64,000 bases of DNA from Leeuwenhoekiella palythoae (GTDB taxonomy: Bacteria; Bacteroidota; Bacteroidia; Flavobacteriales; Flavobacteriaceae), in assembly GCF_900130045.1 (NCBI RefSeq), contig NZ_FQXT01000004.1, forward strand, positions 124,001-188,000. The letters are read 5' to 3'. Below, piece after piece: positions 46,510 through 56,991 of this stretch (position 1 is its first letter; each line of letters starts with the position of its first letter). A model generated the notes under the pieces. That model was not told where the DNA came from, made no database searches, and worked only from the letters and a program-made list of their open reading frames with translations. A program made the translations under genes and the position numbers.

Positions 46510-47091
46510 ATGATTACTTTTTTAAGAGGCAAGTTGGTCGAAAAAAACCATACTGATGTCGTTATAGAATGTAACGGTATTGGCTACTTTGTAAATATTT
46601 CGCTACATACATTTTCGTTGTTGCCAGACGGGGAGAGCATTATGCTTTATACCTATTTACACATCAAAGAAGATGCACATACACTTTATGGTTTTGCTCA
46701 TAAATCTGAACGTGAGATCTTTAAATTGTTGATTTCTGTGAGTGGAGTGGGCACGAGCATTGCGCGCACGATGCTTTCTTCTCTTGAACCTAGTCAAGTG
46801 AAACAGGCGATCGCGACCGGCGATGTTAAAACCATTCAGGGGGTAAAAGGTATTGGGGCTAAAACCGCACAACGCGTCATTTTAGATCTAAAAGATAAAA
46901 TTCTTAAAGTTTATGATATTAATGAAGTTTCTCCTATAGCAGACAATACCAATAAAGAAGAAGCGTTATCAGCTTTAGAGACCTTAGGTTTTGCGCGTAA
47001 GCAGGCTGAGAAAGTTTGTACGGCGATCGTGCGCGATGAGCCGCAAGCTTCGGTAGAGACGATCATTAAATTAGCACTAAAAAAACTGTAA
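46510..47091 (+). CDS. ruvA: Holliday junction-binding protein RuvA
   Basis: A 193-residue RuvA that holds the Holliday junction for RuvB. The N-terminal OB domain begins MITFLRGKLVEKNHTDVVIE. Two helix-hairpin-helix motifs lie at LLISVSGVGTSIARTML and IQGVKGIGAKTAQRVILDL, and the C-terminal UBA-like domain (about 150-193) interacts with RuvB. It heads the conserved ruvA-sprA-gcvH cluster and ends six bases before sprA. Confidence 0.96.
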   Translation: MITFLRGKLVEKNHTDVVIECNGIGYFVNISLHTFSLLPDGESIMLYTYLHIKEDAHTLYGFAHKSEREIFKLLISVSGVGTSIARTMLSSLEPSQVKQAIATGDVKTIQGVKGIGAKTAQRVILDLKDKILKVYDINEVSPIADNTNKEEALSALETLGFARKQAEKVCTAIVRDEPQASVETIIKLALKKL

Positions 47092-47097
47092 TAGACA

Positions 47098-50000
47098 TTG
47101 GGTACAAAACTACGCTGGTTTTCCTTACAAATGCTATTTATCTCTGGGACACTTTTGTGTTCTATGCCCGTATTTGCACAGGAAGAAGAGCAAGATTCTA
47201 CCCAAACAGGAGTGAGTTTAGGCAAACTGAGCCTTAAAAACCCTAACTCTATTGTTGCCAAATATACCTACGATCCACTTACAGACAAGTATATTTATAC
47301 CGAGACTTTAGGGCAATACAACATCAATTATCCGCGTATTCTTACACCAGATGAATTTAAAGAGCTGGTGAAAAAAGAGCGCATGAAAACCTATTTTCAG
47401 CAGAAAATAGCAGCGGTTGATGGCCGTACCGAAGAAGGAAAAGAAAGTCAAAACGGCTTACTGCCTATTTACTATGTAGAATCTGACTTTTTTGAATCTA
47501 TTTTCGGTGGAAATACCATAGAATTCACTCCGCAAGGTTCGGTGGAAATGGACATTGGTGGATTGTTTACAAAACAAGATAACCCTAGTTTTTCTCCACG
47601 TAACCGAAGCAATTTCAGTTTTGATTTTGATCAGCGTATCAGTTTGAGCTTGCTGGGAAAAGTAGGATCACGACTGCAAGTGAATGCGGTTTATGATACT
47701 GAGTCGACCTTCAATTTTCAAAATCAGATCAAATTAGAATACACGCCTAATGAGGATGACATAGTTCAGAAGATTGAAGTAGGTAATGTGAGTATGCCGC
47801 TCAATAGTGCGCTTATTCAAGGTTCGCAAAGTCTGTTTGGGGTAAAAACACAGCTTCAGTTTGGAAAAACAACCATTACCGGTGTGTTCTCTGAGCAGCA
47901 ATCCCAAACCAATCAAGTAGTTGCTCAAGGCGATGGAACAATTCAGGATTTTGATATTTATGCGTTAGAATATGATGAGAACCGGCATTATTTCTTGGCG
48001 CAGTATTTTAGAGATAATTACGATAGGGCATTAGCAAATTATCCTTTTATCAATTCTAATGTGCAAATCACGCGTATTGAGGTTTGGGTTACAAACCGTA
48101 CGCAGCGATTTGAAAACACTCGAAACATTGTTGCAATTCAGGATATAGGGGAGTCAGACCCTGCTAAAATAGGTTTGCCTACTATTCCGGGAGGCTTTGT
48201 TAATCTTCCGGCAGGAGCCTATCCGCGCAACAGTAGTAATGATTTTAATCCGTTTGGTATTGACGGTACCGGCCAGTCTGTGCTTACTTCTGCCATTCGT
48301 GATGTGGCTACAGTGCAACAAGGATTTGGCGGAGTGCAAGTTGCTGACGGATCTGACTATGTTTCTTTAGAAAATGCGCGTCAACTCACCGCTGCAGAAT
48401 ATACGCTCAATACTCAATTAGGATATATCTCCTTAAATCAACGACTCAATAACGACGAGGTCCTGGCGGTAGCCTTTCAATATACGGTAAATGGAGAAGT
48501 GTATCAGGTAGGGGAGTTTGCTAATGATGGCGTTGACGCTACCAGTGGCGCTTATGCAGATGCAGATGGTGATGGAGTGCCTGATATTGTAGATGTAGAT
48601 CCTGACGGCGATGGCGTTAACAATAACGGTCAGGATACTGATGGTGACCAGATTGCTGATGCTGCTGATGCTGATCAGACTAACGGTAGCGATATCAATA
48701 ACGACGGGATTTTAGACAGTTTTATAACACCCGGTCAGGGAGGGACTTCTCAGGCGTTAGTGGTAAAATTGCTTAAGAGTAATATCACAGATGTTGAAGA
48801 GCCCATTTGGGATCTGATGATGAAAAACATCTATGGACTCGGGGTAGGGCAGTTAGAGGCAGATGGGTTTAGGATGAATATCGTTTACAACGCTCCGTCT
48901 CCTATCAACTACATAACTGCTGCCGAAGGTGGCCCGGCGCTACCTGATGATGTTGCTAACACGCCCTTACTTAATGTTTTTAACCTTGACCGACTCACAC
49001 AATACGGTGACCCGCAAGTGGGAGGGGATGGTTTCTTTGATTTTCAAGAAGGAATCACGGTCAACGTGCAAAACGGAAGTATCATTTTTACTTCGGTTGA
49101 GCCTTTTGGGGAATATCTGTTTGATAAACTGCGTGCGACAGCAGGTGAGAATTATGAGAATTCAGATACGTATAATGCCAATCAGCGCAAGTACGTATAC
49201 ACTTCATTATACGAGTCTACCAAAACCATTGCGCAGGACAATGCTGATAAAAACCTGTTTCAACTGCAAGGAACTTTTAAATCCACACAAGAAGAGGGGA
49301 TTCCTATAGGTGCGTTTAATATTCCACAAGGTTCGGTTACAGTAACTGCCGGAGGTCGCGTACTTCAGGAAGGTTTAGATTATTCGGTAGATTATGCAAG
49401 AGGCCGCGTGATCATTTTAGATCAGGCGCTTAAGGGATCTGGTGTTCCTATTCAGGTTTCTACCGAAAACAATGCTTTATTTGGTCAGCAGACTAAGCGT
49501 TTTACAGGGTTAAATGTCGAGCATCAGTTTAATGAGAATTTTATGATTGGGGGTACTTTACTCAATCTTAATGAGCGTCCCTTAACACAAAAAGCAACGT
49601 ACAGCTTTGAGCCCATCAACAATACAATCTTTGGTTTTAATGCGAATTATTCTACTGAAGTTCCCTTTTTAACCCGACTTGTAAACAAACTTCCTAATAT
49701 TGATACCGATGTGCCTTCTAATATTTCGGTTAGAGGTGAGGTTGCTTATTTGATTCCGGGGCAACCCAAAGCAACTGAATTTGGTGGGGAAGCGGCTTCG
49801 TATATCGATGATTTTGAAGGAACACAAACCTCGCTAGACATCAGTTCGCCGTTACAATGGTTTTTATCGTCTGCACCTATAGATTTTGGAGGCGAACTTT
49901 CTAACGGAGACTTGAGAACGGGCTATAAACGCGCAAAGTTGGCGTGGTACACAATAGATCCTATATTTTACACCAGTCAGCGCCCGGATGGAATAACAGA

Positions 50001-53000
50001 CGCCGATGTTTCAACTTATGCGACGCGTCGCGTTTTTAGAGATGAGATTTTTCCGGAACAGGATATTATTGCAGGAACCACCCAAGCATTATTTACGCTA
50101 GATCTCGCGTTTTACCCGGGAGAACGCGGACCGTATAATTACAGTCTGGATGCTCAGGACGGTATTTTAGAAAATCCGGTGGAGAATTTTGGAGGCATTA
50201 TGCGTCAATTTGCTTCAACAGATTTTGAGCAGCAAAACGTGGAGTTTATTGAGTTTTGGGTAATGGATCCATTCATTTATGCTGAAAATGCAACCAATAC
50301 CGGTGGACGTTTGACAATAGATTTAGGAAATATTTCTGAAGACGTACTGAAGGATGGCCGAAAACAATATGAAAATGGGTTGCCACAAGACGGCTCTGCG
50401 AGCAATACAGTTGCGACTTCTTGGGGTAAAGTACCTACCAATCAAGCGCTGATCTATGCTTTTGATACAGAAGGTGAGCAGCGTACCAATCAAGATGTAG
50501 GATATGACGGTCTGAGCGATGATCAAGAAGCGGTAAATTTTCCGGAGTTTGCCGGCTTTGAAGATCCTTCGGCAGATAACTATCAATATTTTGTTGCGGC
50601 AAATGGTTCGGTTTTAAACCGATATAAGAATTATAACGGCCTGGAAGGAAACTCTCCGGTTGATGTTTCTCAAACCGATAGAGGTTCAACAACGGTTCCT
50701 GATGTAGAGGATTTCAATAGAGATTTTTCTATGAATACTGTTGACAGTTATTATGAATATCAAATGGAAATCACCCCGCAAAGTCTTGATATTTCAAACG
50801 AATTTATAGTTGATCAGCGGGATATTGAAGTGACGCTTCAAAATGGAAATACGATGCCGGTGACCTGGTATCAATTTAAAATACCTATCAGTGAGCCTAC
50901 GGGTAGCAAAGGCGGTATTAACGATTTTAGATCTATTCGCTTTATGCGTATGTATATGAGCGGCTGGGAAGACCCTACGGTGCTGCGTTTTGGCGCGTTT
51001 GACTTGGTGCGTGGAGATTATCGTCGCTACTTATACACGCTTGATCCTGACGAATCAGACCCATCAACTGAGAATACACGTTTTGAAGTTACTTCGGTAA
51101 ATATTGAAGAAAACAACAATCGTAACCCTATTCCTTATGTGTTGCCTCCGGGTGTTTACAGGGAAGAGCTTATCAATAACAATAACAATATTAGACAGAA
51201 TGAGCAGTCGCTGTCTTTAACGGTTTGCGATCTAGAAACGCAAGATAGTAGAGCGGTATATAAAAATTTCAGGTTAGACATGCGTCAGTATGAAAACCTA
51301 GAAATGTTTATACACTTAGAATCTCTGATCAATGAAGTGGCTATTCAAGAAAATGAAATGGTCGCGATCATTCGTATGGGGACCGACTTAACTTCTAATT
51401 TTTATCAGATTGAATTGCCACTGACCCCAACTGCGTTTGGAACGACAAGTCCTGATTTGATTTGGCCGGAAGCTAATCAGCTCAAAGTGCCTTTGGATGT
51501 TCTGCAAACGGTAAAAGCGACATTCTTTAATGGTAATTATAATACACTCTTAGATGAGATCACCTATTTTGATGAGGAAGGAAATCCTATCGCTGACCCT
51601 GCCGGAACGCCTTATGAAACCGGAAAAGTTCGTGTAGGTATTCAAGGGAATCCAAGTTTTGGAGATGTGCGCGTGTTGATGCTGGGGCTTAAAAATGGAA
51701 ATGACGAAGGTCGCTCAACAGTATGCGCCGAAGCTTGGTTTAATGAATTGCGTTTGTCTGGTTTGCAAAACGAAGGCGGCTGGGCCGGGATCGTGAATAT
51801 GGATGCTAATCTTGCGGACTTTGCTACGTTTTCAGGAACGGCAAGACAATCTACTACTGGTTTTGGTAGTATTGATGCGGGACCAAATCAGCGTGCTCGT
51901 GAGGATGTGAAGTCGTATGATGTGGTTACCAATGTGAATTTAGGACAACTATTGCCACAAAAGTGGGGCATTAAAGTGCCTTTTAATTATGCCAAAGGTG
52001 TTGAAACCATCACGCCACAATACGATCCGTTATATACCGACTTAGAATTAGATGATAGGTTGGCTTCTGCGTCTTCTGAGGCGGAACGTGAACGCATTAA
52101 AGAGATCGCGATTGAGCGCACCAAGCGAGAGAGCATCAACTTTATTGGTGTACGTAAAGAGCGCACAGGAGATAAAAAACCGATGCCGTGGGATATTGAG
52201 AATTTTACATTTGCTTACAGTCACAATCAGGAAGAACACAAAGATTTTGAGATTGAGCAATCAGTAAATAAAAACGTGCGCGCGGGAGCGACATATACGA
52301 TGGCGTTTCAACCAAAAACAGTGGAGCCTTTTAAGAAGAATGATTCTCTATTTGCCAACAAATATTGGAAGCTTTTAAAAGACTTCAACTTTAATTATTT
52401 GCCGGCTAGCGTTAATATCTCTTCTAATATTACGAGACAATTTAGTCAGCAACGCTTTAGAGATATTCTTGCGACAGAAGGCTCTATTCCTATCCCAGAA
52501 TATTTGCAACGCAATTATCAGTTTGACCGCAACTTTACGATCAACTTTCCGGTTACGAAATCCTTGCGTATCAATCTCGATCAATATCAGAACCGCGTAG
52601 TGCGTAATTATTTGAATCCGGATAGTTCCATAGATGAAAACGCCGGAGGGGTTTATTCGCAATTTTTTGATGTAGGAACACCTGATCGTCATAATCAGAC
52701 GATGCAACTTAATTATGACTTGCCGGTAAATAAACTTCCGTTTTTAGATTTTGTAAAATCTACCTATTCCTATAGTGCAGATTTTCAGTGGACGCGTGGT
52801 TCTTATCAATTTCAAACCTTAGAGGGAATACCTGATCTTGGGAATTCGGTTCAAAATGCAAATACCCACGCATTGCAGACCACCTTAGATATGAAAACGC
52901 TTTACGATGCGATCGGCTTGTCTAAAAAATCTGCAGGCCCTTCTTCTAGATCAGACCGTAGTCGGGCTGTTCCTACCTTAGGAACACCAACACAGCCTAA

Positions 53001-54405
53001 GCAACAGCAAGAAGAGAATGCGCTGAGCGCCGGCGAAAAGGCTACCAATACATTGATAGGTATTGCAACCGGTATTAAGCGTATTCAAGTTAATTATGAG
53101 CAAAATAATGGGACCTATCTTCCAGGGTATTTGCCTGGAGTAGGCTTTTTAGGTACGGTGCGACCTACAACAGCTTTTGTATTCGGAAGTCAGGCAGAGG
53201 TTAGAGATTATGCTGCGAGACAAGGTTGGCTTACCTTATACCAAGAATATAATGAGCAGTATAGCGAAGTTGAAAACCGAAATCTAGACATTCAGGCACA
53301 GACGAGTTTTCTTGAAGATCTTACGATCGATATTAATATGAATCGTATTTATCAGGAAACCTATAATGAAAACTATAGAGTAAACCCGACGACTTTAGAG
53401 TACAATAGCCTTACCGGAAACACATTAGGAAATTACAGTATTTCTACCTTAATGATTGGTACAGCGTTTAACTCGAGTTCGCTGGAGTCATCGGCTAATT
53501 TTAATCGTTTCCGAAGCAATCGCCTTGTGATCGCTGAGCGTCTTGCAGAGGACTTTTATGGGAATGACCAGTATCCAAGAGATGAAAATGGCTATCCGGT
53601 AGGCTTTGGTCGCACGAGTCAGCGTGTATTGTTGCCCGCATTTTTATCGGCATACACTCCGGGGAATGCTTCAAATGTTTCTTTAGGCGCGTTTAGAAGT
53701 TTTCCGTTGCCCAACTGGAATTTAAAATACACCGGGTTGATGAAGTTAGATTGGTTTAAAAAACGGTTTAAGCGTTTTTCTATCAATCACGGGTATCAGG
53801 CGGGTTACACGATCAATCAATTCCGTACAAATTTAAATTATGATCGGGATTTGAATAATGATCCTAGCGATGCGCAAACCAATCAGGCGGGAGATTTTTT
53901 GAACCCCACATTGTATTCAAATATCAACTTAACCGAATTATTTTCACCCTTGGTACGACTGGATTTTGAGATGAATAATTCAGTAAAGATTTTAGCCGAA
54001 TTGAGAAAAGATCGTACCCTGTCATTGAGTTTTGATAATAACTTACTTACCGAAATTCACGGAAACGAATACATAATAGGGCTGGGATATCGACTAAAAG
54101 ATATTAGATTTGCCACCAGAATTGCAGGACGACAAACCGTTTTAAAAAGTGATTTAAACTTTAGGGCAGACCTATCGTTGCGGCAAAATGAGACCATTGT
54201 GCGTTATTTAGATCTTGAAAATAGTCAGATAACGGCCGGTCAGGATATTTATGGTTTGACATTTAAGGCAGATTACGCGTTGAGCAAAAACCTAACCGCG
54301 ATCTTTTATTATGATCACGCGTTTGCCACGTATGCGATTTCAACCGCGTACCCGCAAACCACAATACGTTCAGGAATAACATTAAGATATAATTTCGGAA
54401 ATTAA
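47098..54405 (+). CDS. sprA: SprA, outer-membrane translocon of the type IX secretion system
   Basis: A 2435-residue protein, the length expected for SprA, which forms the very large single-chain barrel through which type IX cargo crosses the outer membrane and which is required for gliding in Flavobacteria. A TTG start gives GTKLRWFSLQMLFISGTLLC and a cut after VFAQ. Most of the sequence is alternating beta strand, ending ISTAYPQTTIRSGITLRYNF with the terminal aromatic. An insert around 488-545 has Asp-rich calcium-binding-like repeats (DADGDGVPDI, DPDGDGVNNN, DTDGDQIADA). It sits between ruvA and gcvH, the conserved order. Confidence 0.96.
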   Translation: MGTKLRWFSLQMLFISGTLLCSMPVFAQEEEQDSTQTGVSLGKLSLKNPNSIVAKYTYDPLTDKYIYTETLGQYNINYPRILTPDEFKELVKKERMKTYFQQKIAAVDGRTEEGKESQNGLLPIYYVESDFFESIFGGNTIEFTPQGSVEMDIGGLFTKQDNPSFSPRNRSNFSFDFDQRISLSLLGKVGSRLQVNAVYDTESTFNFQNQIKLEYTPNEDDIVQKIEVGNVSMPLNSALIQGSQSLFGVKTQLQFGKTTITGVFSEQQSQTNQVVAQGDGTIQDFDIYALEYDENRHYFLAQYFRDNYDRALANYPFINSNVQITRIEVWVTNRTQRFENTRNIVAIQDIGESDPAKIGLPTIPGGFVNLPAGAYPRNSSNDFNPFGIDGTGQSVLTSAIRDVATVQQGFGGVQVADGSDYVSLENARQLTAAEYTLNTQLGYISLNQRLNNDEVLAVAFQYTVNGEVYQVGEFANDGVDATSGAYADADGDGVPDIVDVDPDGDGVNNNGQDTDGDQIADAADADQTNGSDINNDGILDSFITPGQGGTSQALVVKLLKSNITDVEEPIWDLMMKNIYGLGVGQLEADGFRMNIVYNAPSPINYITAAEGGPALPDDVANTPLLNVFNLDRLTQYGDPQVGGDGFFDFQEGITVNVQNGSIIFTSVEPFGEYLFDKLRATAGENYENSDTYNANQRKYVYTSLYESTKTIAQDNADKNLFQLQGTFKSTQEEGIPIGAFNIPQGSVTVTAGGRVLQEGLDYSVDYARGRVIILDQALKGSGVPIQVSTENNALFGQQTKRFTGLNVEHQFNENFMIGGTLLNLNERPLTQKATYSFEPINNTIFGFNANYSTEVPFLTRLVNKLPNIDTDVPSNISVRGEVAYLIPGQPKATEFGGEAASYIDDFEGTQTSLDISSPLQWFLSSAPIDFGGELSNGDLRTGYKRAKLAWYTIDPIFYTSQRPDGITDADVSTYATRRVFRDEIFPEQDIIAGTTQALFTLDLAFYPGERGPYNYSLDAQDGILENPVENFGGIMRQFASTDFEQQNVEFIEFWVMDPFIYAENATNTGGRLTIDLGNISEDVLKDGRKQYENGLPQDGSASNTVATSWGKVPTNQALIYAFDTEGEQRTNQDVGYDGLSDDQEAVNFPEFAGFEDPSADNYQYFVAANGSVLNRYKNYNGLEGNSPVDVSQTDRGSTTVPDVEDFNRDFSMNTVDSYYEYQMEITPQSLDISNEFIVDQRDIEVTLQNGNTMPVTWYQFKIPISEPTGSKGGINDFRSIRFMRMYMSGWEDPTVLRFGAFDLVRGDYRRYLYTLDPDESDPSTENTRFEVTSVNIEENNNRNPIPYVLPPGVYREELINNNNNIRQNEQSLSLTVCDLETQDSRAVYKNFRLDMRQYENLEMFIHLESLINEVAIQENEMVAIIRMGTDLTSNFYQIELPLTPTAFGTTSPDLIWPEANQLKVPLDVLQTVKATFFNGNYNTLLDEITYFDEEGNPIADPAGTPYETGKVRVGIQGNPSFGDVRVLMLGLKNGNDEGRSTVCAEAWFNELRLSGLQNEGGWAGIVNMDANLADFATFSGTARQSTTGFGSIDAGPNQRAREDVKSYDVVTNVNLGQLLPQKWGIKVPFNYAKGVETITPQYDPLYTDLELDDRLASASSEAERERIKEIAIERTKRESINFIGVRKERTGDKKPMPWDIENFTFAYSHNQEEHKDFEIEQSVNKNVRAGATYTMAFQPKTVEPFKKNDSLFANKYWKLLKDFNFNYLPASVNISSNITRQFSQQRFRDILATEGSIPIPEYLQRNYQFDRNFTINFPVTKSLRINLDQYQNRVVRNYLNPDSSIDENAGGVYSQFFDVGTPDRHNQTMQLNYDLPVNKLPFLDFVKSTYSYSADFQWTRGSYQFQTLEGIPDLGNSVQNANTHALQTTLDMKTLYDAIGLSKKSAGPSSRSDRSRAVPTLGTPTQPKQQQEENALSAGEKATNTLIGIATGIKRIQVNYEQNNGTYLPGYLPGVGFLGTVRPTTAFVFGSQAEVRDYAARQGWLTLYQEYNEQYSEVENRNLDIQAQTSFLEDLTIDINMNRIYQETYNENYRVNPTTLEYNSLTGNTLGNYSISTLMIGTAFNSSSLESSANFNRFRSNRLVIAERLAEDFYGNDQYPRDENGYPVGFGRTSQRVLLPAFLSAYTPGNASNVSLGAFRSFPLPNWNLKYTGLMKLDWFKKRFKRFSINHGYQAGYTINQFRTNLNYDRDLNNDPSDAQTNQAGDFLNPTLYSNINLTELFSPLVRLDFEMNNSVKILAELRKDRTLSLSFDNNLLTEIHGNEYIIGLGYRLKDIRFATRIAGRQTVLKSDLNFRADLSLRQNETIVRYLDLENSQITAGQDIYGLTFKADYALSKNLTAIFYYDHAFATYAISTAYPQTTIRSGITLRYNFGN

Positions 54406-54417
54406 TTAACACTAACT

Positions 54418-54798
54418 ATGAGTTTACCAGCTGATTTAAAATATACAAAAGACCACGAGTGGGTGCGTATAGAAGGAGATGTTGCAACCGTGGGCATTAC
54501 TGATTTTGCTCAGGGAGAATTAGGCGATATCGTTTATGTAGAAGTAGAAACCGAAGGGGAGACCTTAGATCGCGAAGAGGTTTTTGGTACGGTTGAGGCC
54601 GTAAAGACAGTTTCAGATTTATTTTTGCCGCTTACCGGTGAGATCATCGATTTCAATGCAGATCTTGAATCTGAGCCCGAAGCAGTAAACGAAGACCCAT
54701 ACGGTAAAGGGTGGATGATAAAAATTAAATTTAGCGATGAGAGCGAATTAGAAACGCTTTTAGATGCATCTGCCTACCAAGAAATTATAGGTGGATAA
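54418..54798 (+). CDS. gcvH: Glycine cleavage system H protein
   Basis: A 126-residue lipoyl carrier of the glycine cleavage system. The lipoyl-lysine is Lys63 in [16 protein letters not shown], and the family N-terminus [14 protein letters not shown] is present. It shuttles the aminomethyl group between the P, T and L proteins, none of which are in this window. Starts 12 bases after sprA and overlaps the next gene by eight. Confidence 0.97.
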   Translation: MSLPADLKYTKDHEWVRIEGDVATVGITDFAQGELGDIVYVEVETEGETLDREEVFGTVEAVKTVSDLFLPLTGEIIDFNADLESEPEAVNEDPYGKGWMIKIKFSDESELETLLDASAYQEIIGG

Positions 54799-55177
54799 CC
54801 TTTTAAAAATTGCGGTTTACATCTATACGGCATTTATCGCATTTGTTTGTTTAATGCCCATGCCGCACATAAGTGATGCGCCAAAAGATAGCGACAAGAT
54901 CGTTCATCTCTTGGCGTATACTTTTTTTGTAGGCCTGTGGTTTTTGTTTTTTTATTGTTTGAAGCAAAAAAAAGACAATTTTTTGCCTGCTTTGATAAAA
55001 TCTTGCATACTTGCTTTTATTTATGGTATAATTATTGAGATTTTACAGGGTGAGTTAACAACCTCTAGGTCAGCAGATTTTAATGATGTTTTAGCAAATA
55101 GTATTGGGATTGTAATAGGAATACTGCTTGTATTCCTCGCAAAAACTCAATTTATTAAGCTAAAATCAAAACTTTAA
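54791..55177 (+). CDS. VanZ-family membrane protein
   Basis: A 128-residue VanZ-like protein with four membrane helices. The family pattern appears in [23 protein letters not shown] and in the Arg-Ser-Ala-Asp-Phe-Asn-Asp motif near residue 95. In VanZ proteins the role is poorly known; the original member gives low-level teicoplanin resistance. An eight-base overlap with gcvH implies coupled expression. Confidence 0.85.
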   Translation: MDNLLKIAVYIYTAFIAFVCLMPMPHISDAPKDSDKIVHLLAYTFFVGLWFLFFYCLKQKKDNFLPALIKSCILAFIYGIIIEILQGELTTSRSADFNDVLANSIGIVIGILLVFLAKTQFIKLKSKL

Positions 55178-55234
55178 TTTCGAGTTGATACTATTTTTAA
55201 TTAAATTAGCAATCCTTAATAACTAAAGATTCAC

Positions 55235-55963
55235 ATGGAACCTAAGAAAAATCCTAAAGCAGATCTAAGTAAAAGAAGTGTACTCTTCTTTCAGTTAGGT
55301 CTTATTCTGATACTCGGGCTGAGTTATTTGGCTATCGAGTGGAAGACGTATGAGAAAGAGGCCATTGATATCGGACAATTACAGATGGACGATATGCTTG
55401 AAGAAGATGTGCCTATTACAGAGTTAAACACGCCACCTCCACCACCGCCACCTCCACCGCCACCACCGGCTCCCGAGCAAATCGAAGTTGTTGAGGATGA
55501 TGTTGAAATCGAAGAAACTGTAATAGAGTCTACTGAAACAAGTCAAGAAGAAGAGATTGTTGAGGTTGAAGAGGTTTCTTTTGAGGAAGAAGAGGTTATC
55601 GAAGATGTACCGTTTGCAGTAATCGAGAACGTACCGGTTTACCCTGGTTGCGAAGGAGAGAAAGGCAACGATGCAAAGAAAAAATGTATGTCTGAGAAGA
55701 TTAGCCAGTTTGTAAACCGAAAGTTTAATACTGAATTAGGCAGTGAGCTAGGTTTATCTGGAATCAATCGTATCTATGTACGTTTTAAAATCGATCAAAA
55801 AGGAAACATCGTTGATATAGGATCACGTGGGCCACACCCTCGTTTAGAGCAGGAAGCTGCACGTGTTATTAAACTATTGCCACAAATGACTCCTGGTATG
55901 CAGCGAGGAAAGGCAGTAGGGGTATTATACTCACTACCAATTGTGTTCCAAGTTCAGGATTAA
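55235..55963 (+). CDS. TonB-type energy transducer
   Basis: A 242-residue protein with a cytoplasmic N-terminus, one membrane helix (about 17-34), a run of twelve prolines (near 68-79), an acidic periplasmic stretch, and a C-terminal TonB domain (about 130-242). The domain starts VPVYPGCEGEKGNDAKKKC and ends VGVLYSLPIVFQVQD. TonB links the ExbB-ExbD channel to outer-membrane receptors. The paired Cys in the domain are shared with the next two genes. It has its own terminator. Confidence 0.92.
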   Translation: MEPKKNPKADLSKRSVLFFQLGLILILGLSYLAIEWKTYEKEAIDIGQLQMDDMLEEDVPITELNTPPPPPPPPPPPPAPEQIEVVEDDVEIEETVIESTETSQEEEIVEVEEVSFEEEEVIEDVPFAVIENVPVYPGCEGEKGNDAKKKCMSEKISQFVNRKFNTELGSELGLSGINRIYVRFKIDQKGNIVDIGSRGPHPRLEQEAARVIKLLPQMTPGMQRGKAVGVLYSLPIVFQVQD

Positions 55964-55985
55964 TTCTTGAACACATAGAAAATTT

Positions 55986-56022
55986 AAAATCCCGTCCACG
56001 AAAGTGCGACGGGATTTTTTTG
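55986..56022 (+). terminator. Terminator with GAAA tetraloop after the first tonB
   Basis: A long hairpin: an 11-bp outer stem (55986-55996 with 56008-56018) and an inner CAC-GAAA-GTG stem capped by a GNRA-type tetraloop, with a one-base bulge, then a T-run. It overlaps the upstream in-frame GTG at 56004, which is why that codon is not taken as a start for the next gene. Confidence 0.9.
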
Positions 56023-56075
56023 TGGCAAGCTTATTGTTAAAGTTTTATCGAATATTAATCATTAAAACTTTTCTT

Positions 56076-56852
56076 ATGAAAAATTCACAAGAAAGCTCAA
56101 AAGTCGCTCGGCAAAGCGATAATCGAGCTACAAGCAAGCACGACGTAAATTTACGTAAAAACAATGTGGTCCATTTTCAAGTGGGATTGATCTTGGCTTT
56201 AATTTTAGCAATTATTGTTATTGAGCTGAAATCACCCTTACTCGCTCAAGAACCGCCAAAAATGAATGATGTTGCTGTGGTTTCCTTTAATGACGATTGG
56301 AATGAGCCCATTCGTCGGGAGGTTAAAAAGCCTGAAGCGCCAAAACCGGTTGTAGTGTCTCTTGATGTTCCACCTATTGTAGACGAGGAATTGCCGGAGA
56401 CTTTAGAACTTGAAGTTGAAACTCCAGAGCCTACTTCTGAAGCGCCAGATGTTACTGATATTGAGCCGGTACCTGACGATGAACCTGTTGTATGGGTCCC
56501 TTTTATGGCTGTGGAAACTGTTCCTGTTTTTCCGGGTTGTGAGGGGTTAAAGAGCAATGCAGAACGCAAAGCCTGTATGCAAGAAAAAATGAATGCACAC
56601 ATCAGTAAAAATTTTGATACTTCTTTAGGCGATAAGTTTGGTCTAAAGGGAATGAACAAAGTAGATGTGCAGTTTACCATTGATGAGTATGGTGAAATTA
56701 TTGATCTCCGAACACGTGCACCACATCCTGCTCTAGAGAAGGAAGCTATACGTGTTATGGAAAAACTCCCTTCTATGGAACCGGGAAAGCAAAGAGATCG
56801 CAAAGTGCGTGTAATTTACTCTCAACCCATTTGGTTTAAAGTTCAGAATTAA
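56076..56852 (+). CDS. TonB-type energy transducer, second copy
   Basis: A 258-residue protein similar in layout to the preceding gene. It has a basic cytoplasmic N-terminus (MKNSQESSKVARQSDNR), one membrane helix (about 35-53), a Pro/Glu/Val-rich linker, and a TonB C-terminal domain starting VPVFPGCEGLKSNAERKAC. An in-frame GTG at 56004 would add 24 residues but lies inside the terminator hairpin, so ATG at 56076 is preferred. Sequence similarity to its neighbour suggests tandem duplication. It likely serves a different set of outer-membrane receptors or a structural role. Confidence 0.9.
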   Translation: MKNSQESSKVARQSDNRATSKHDVNLRKNNVVHFQVGLILALILAIIVIELKSPLLAQEPPKMNDVAVVSFNDDWNEPIRREVKKPEAPKPVVVSLDVPPIVDEELPETLELEVETPEPTSEAPDVTDIEPVPDDEPVVWVPFMAVETVPVFPGCEGLKSNAERKACMQEKMNAHISKNFDTSLGDKFGLKGMNKVDVQFTIDEYGEIIDLRTRAPHPALEKEAIRVMEKLPSMEPGKQRDRKVRVIYSQPIWFKVQN

Positions 56853-56874
56853 ATGATATAGAACTACCTTGATC

Positions 56875-56908
56875 AAAAGCGTCTGCAACTTGTTGCAGAC
56901 GCTTTTTT
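56875..56908 (+). terminator. Terminator after the second tonB
   Basis: A near-perfect inverted repeat (56875-56889 with 56892-56906) ending in a T-run, about 22 bases after the stop codon. Confidence 0.9.
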
Positions 56909-56991
56909 GTTTTTAGCAGTTTTCAATTTTTGACCGGCTCAGCTGCTTTTTAAAAAAATACTATCTTTCGTCTCCTAAATCTTTTGAGTCC

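Noticed and set aside
56004-56075. Upstream GTG start for the second tonB
   Set aside because: The codon is inside the terminator hairpin of the preceding gene and the extra residues do not match the TonB N-terminal pattern.
56246-56803. 185-residue protein antisense to the second tonB gene
   Set aside because: Composition (Ser/Gly/Thr-rich) mirrors the Pro/Glu-rich sense strand and it lacks domains; the sense gene has a clear TonB domain.
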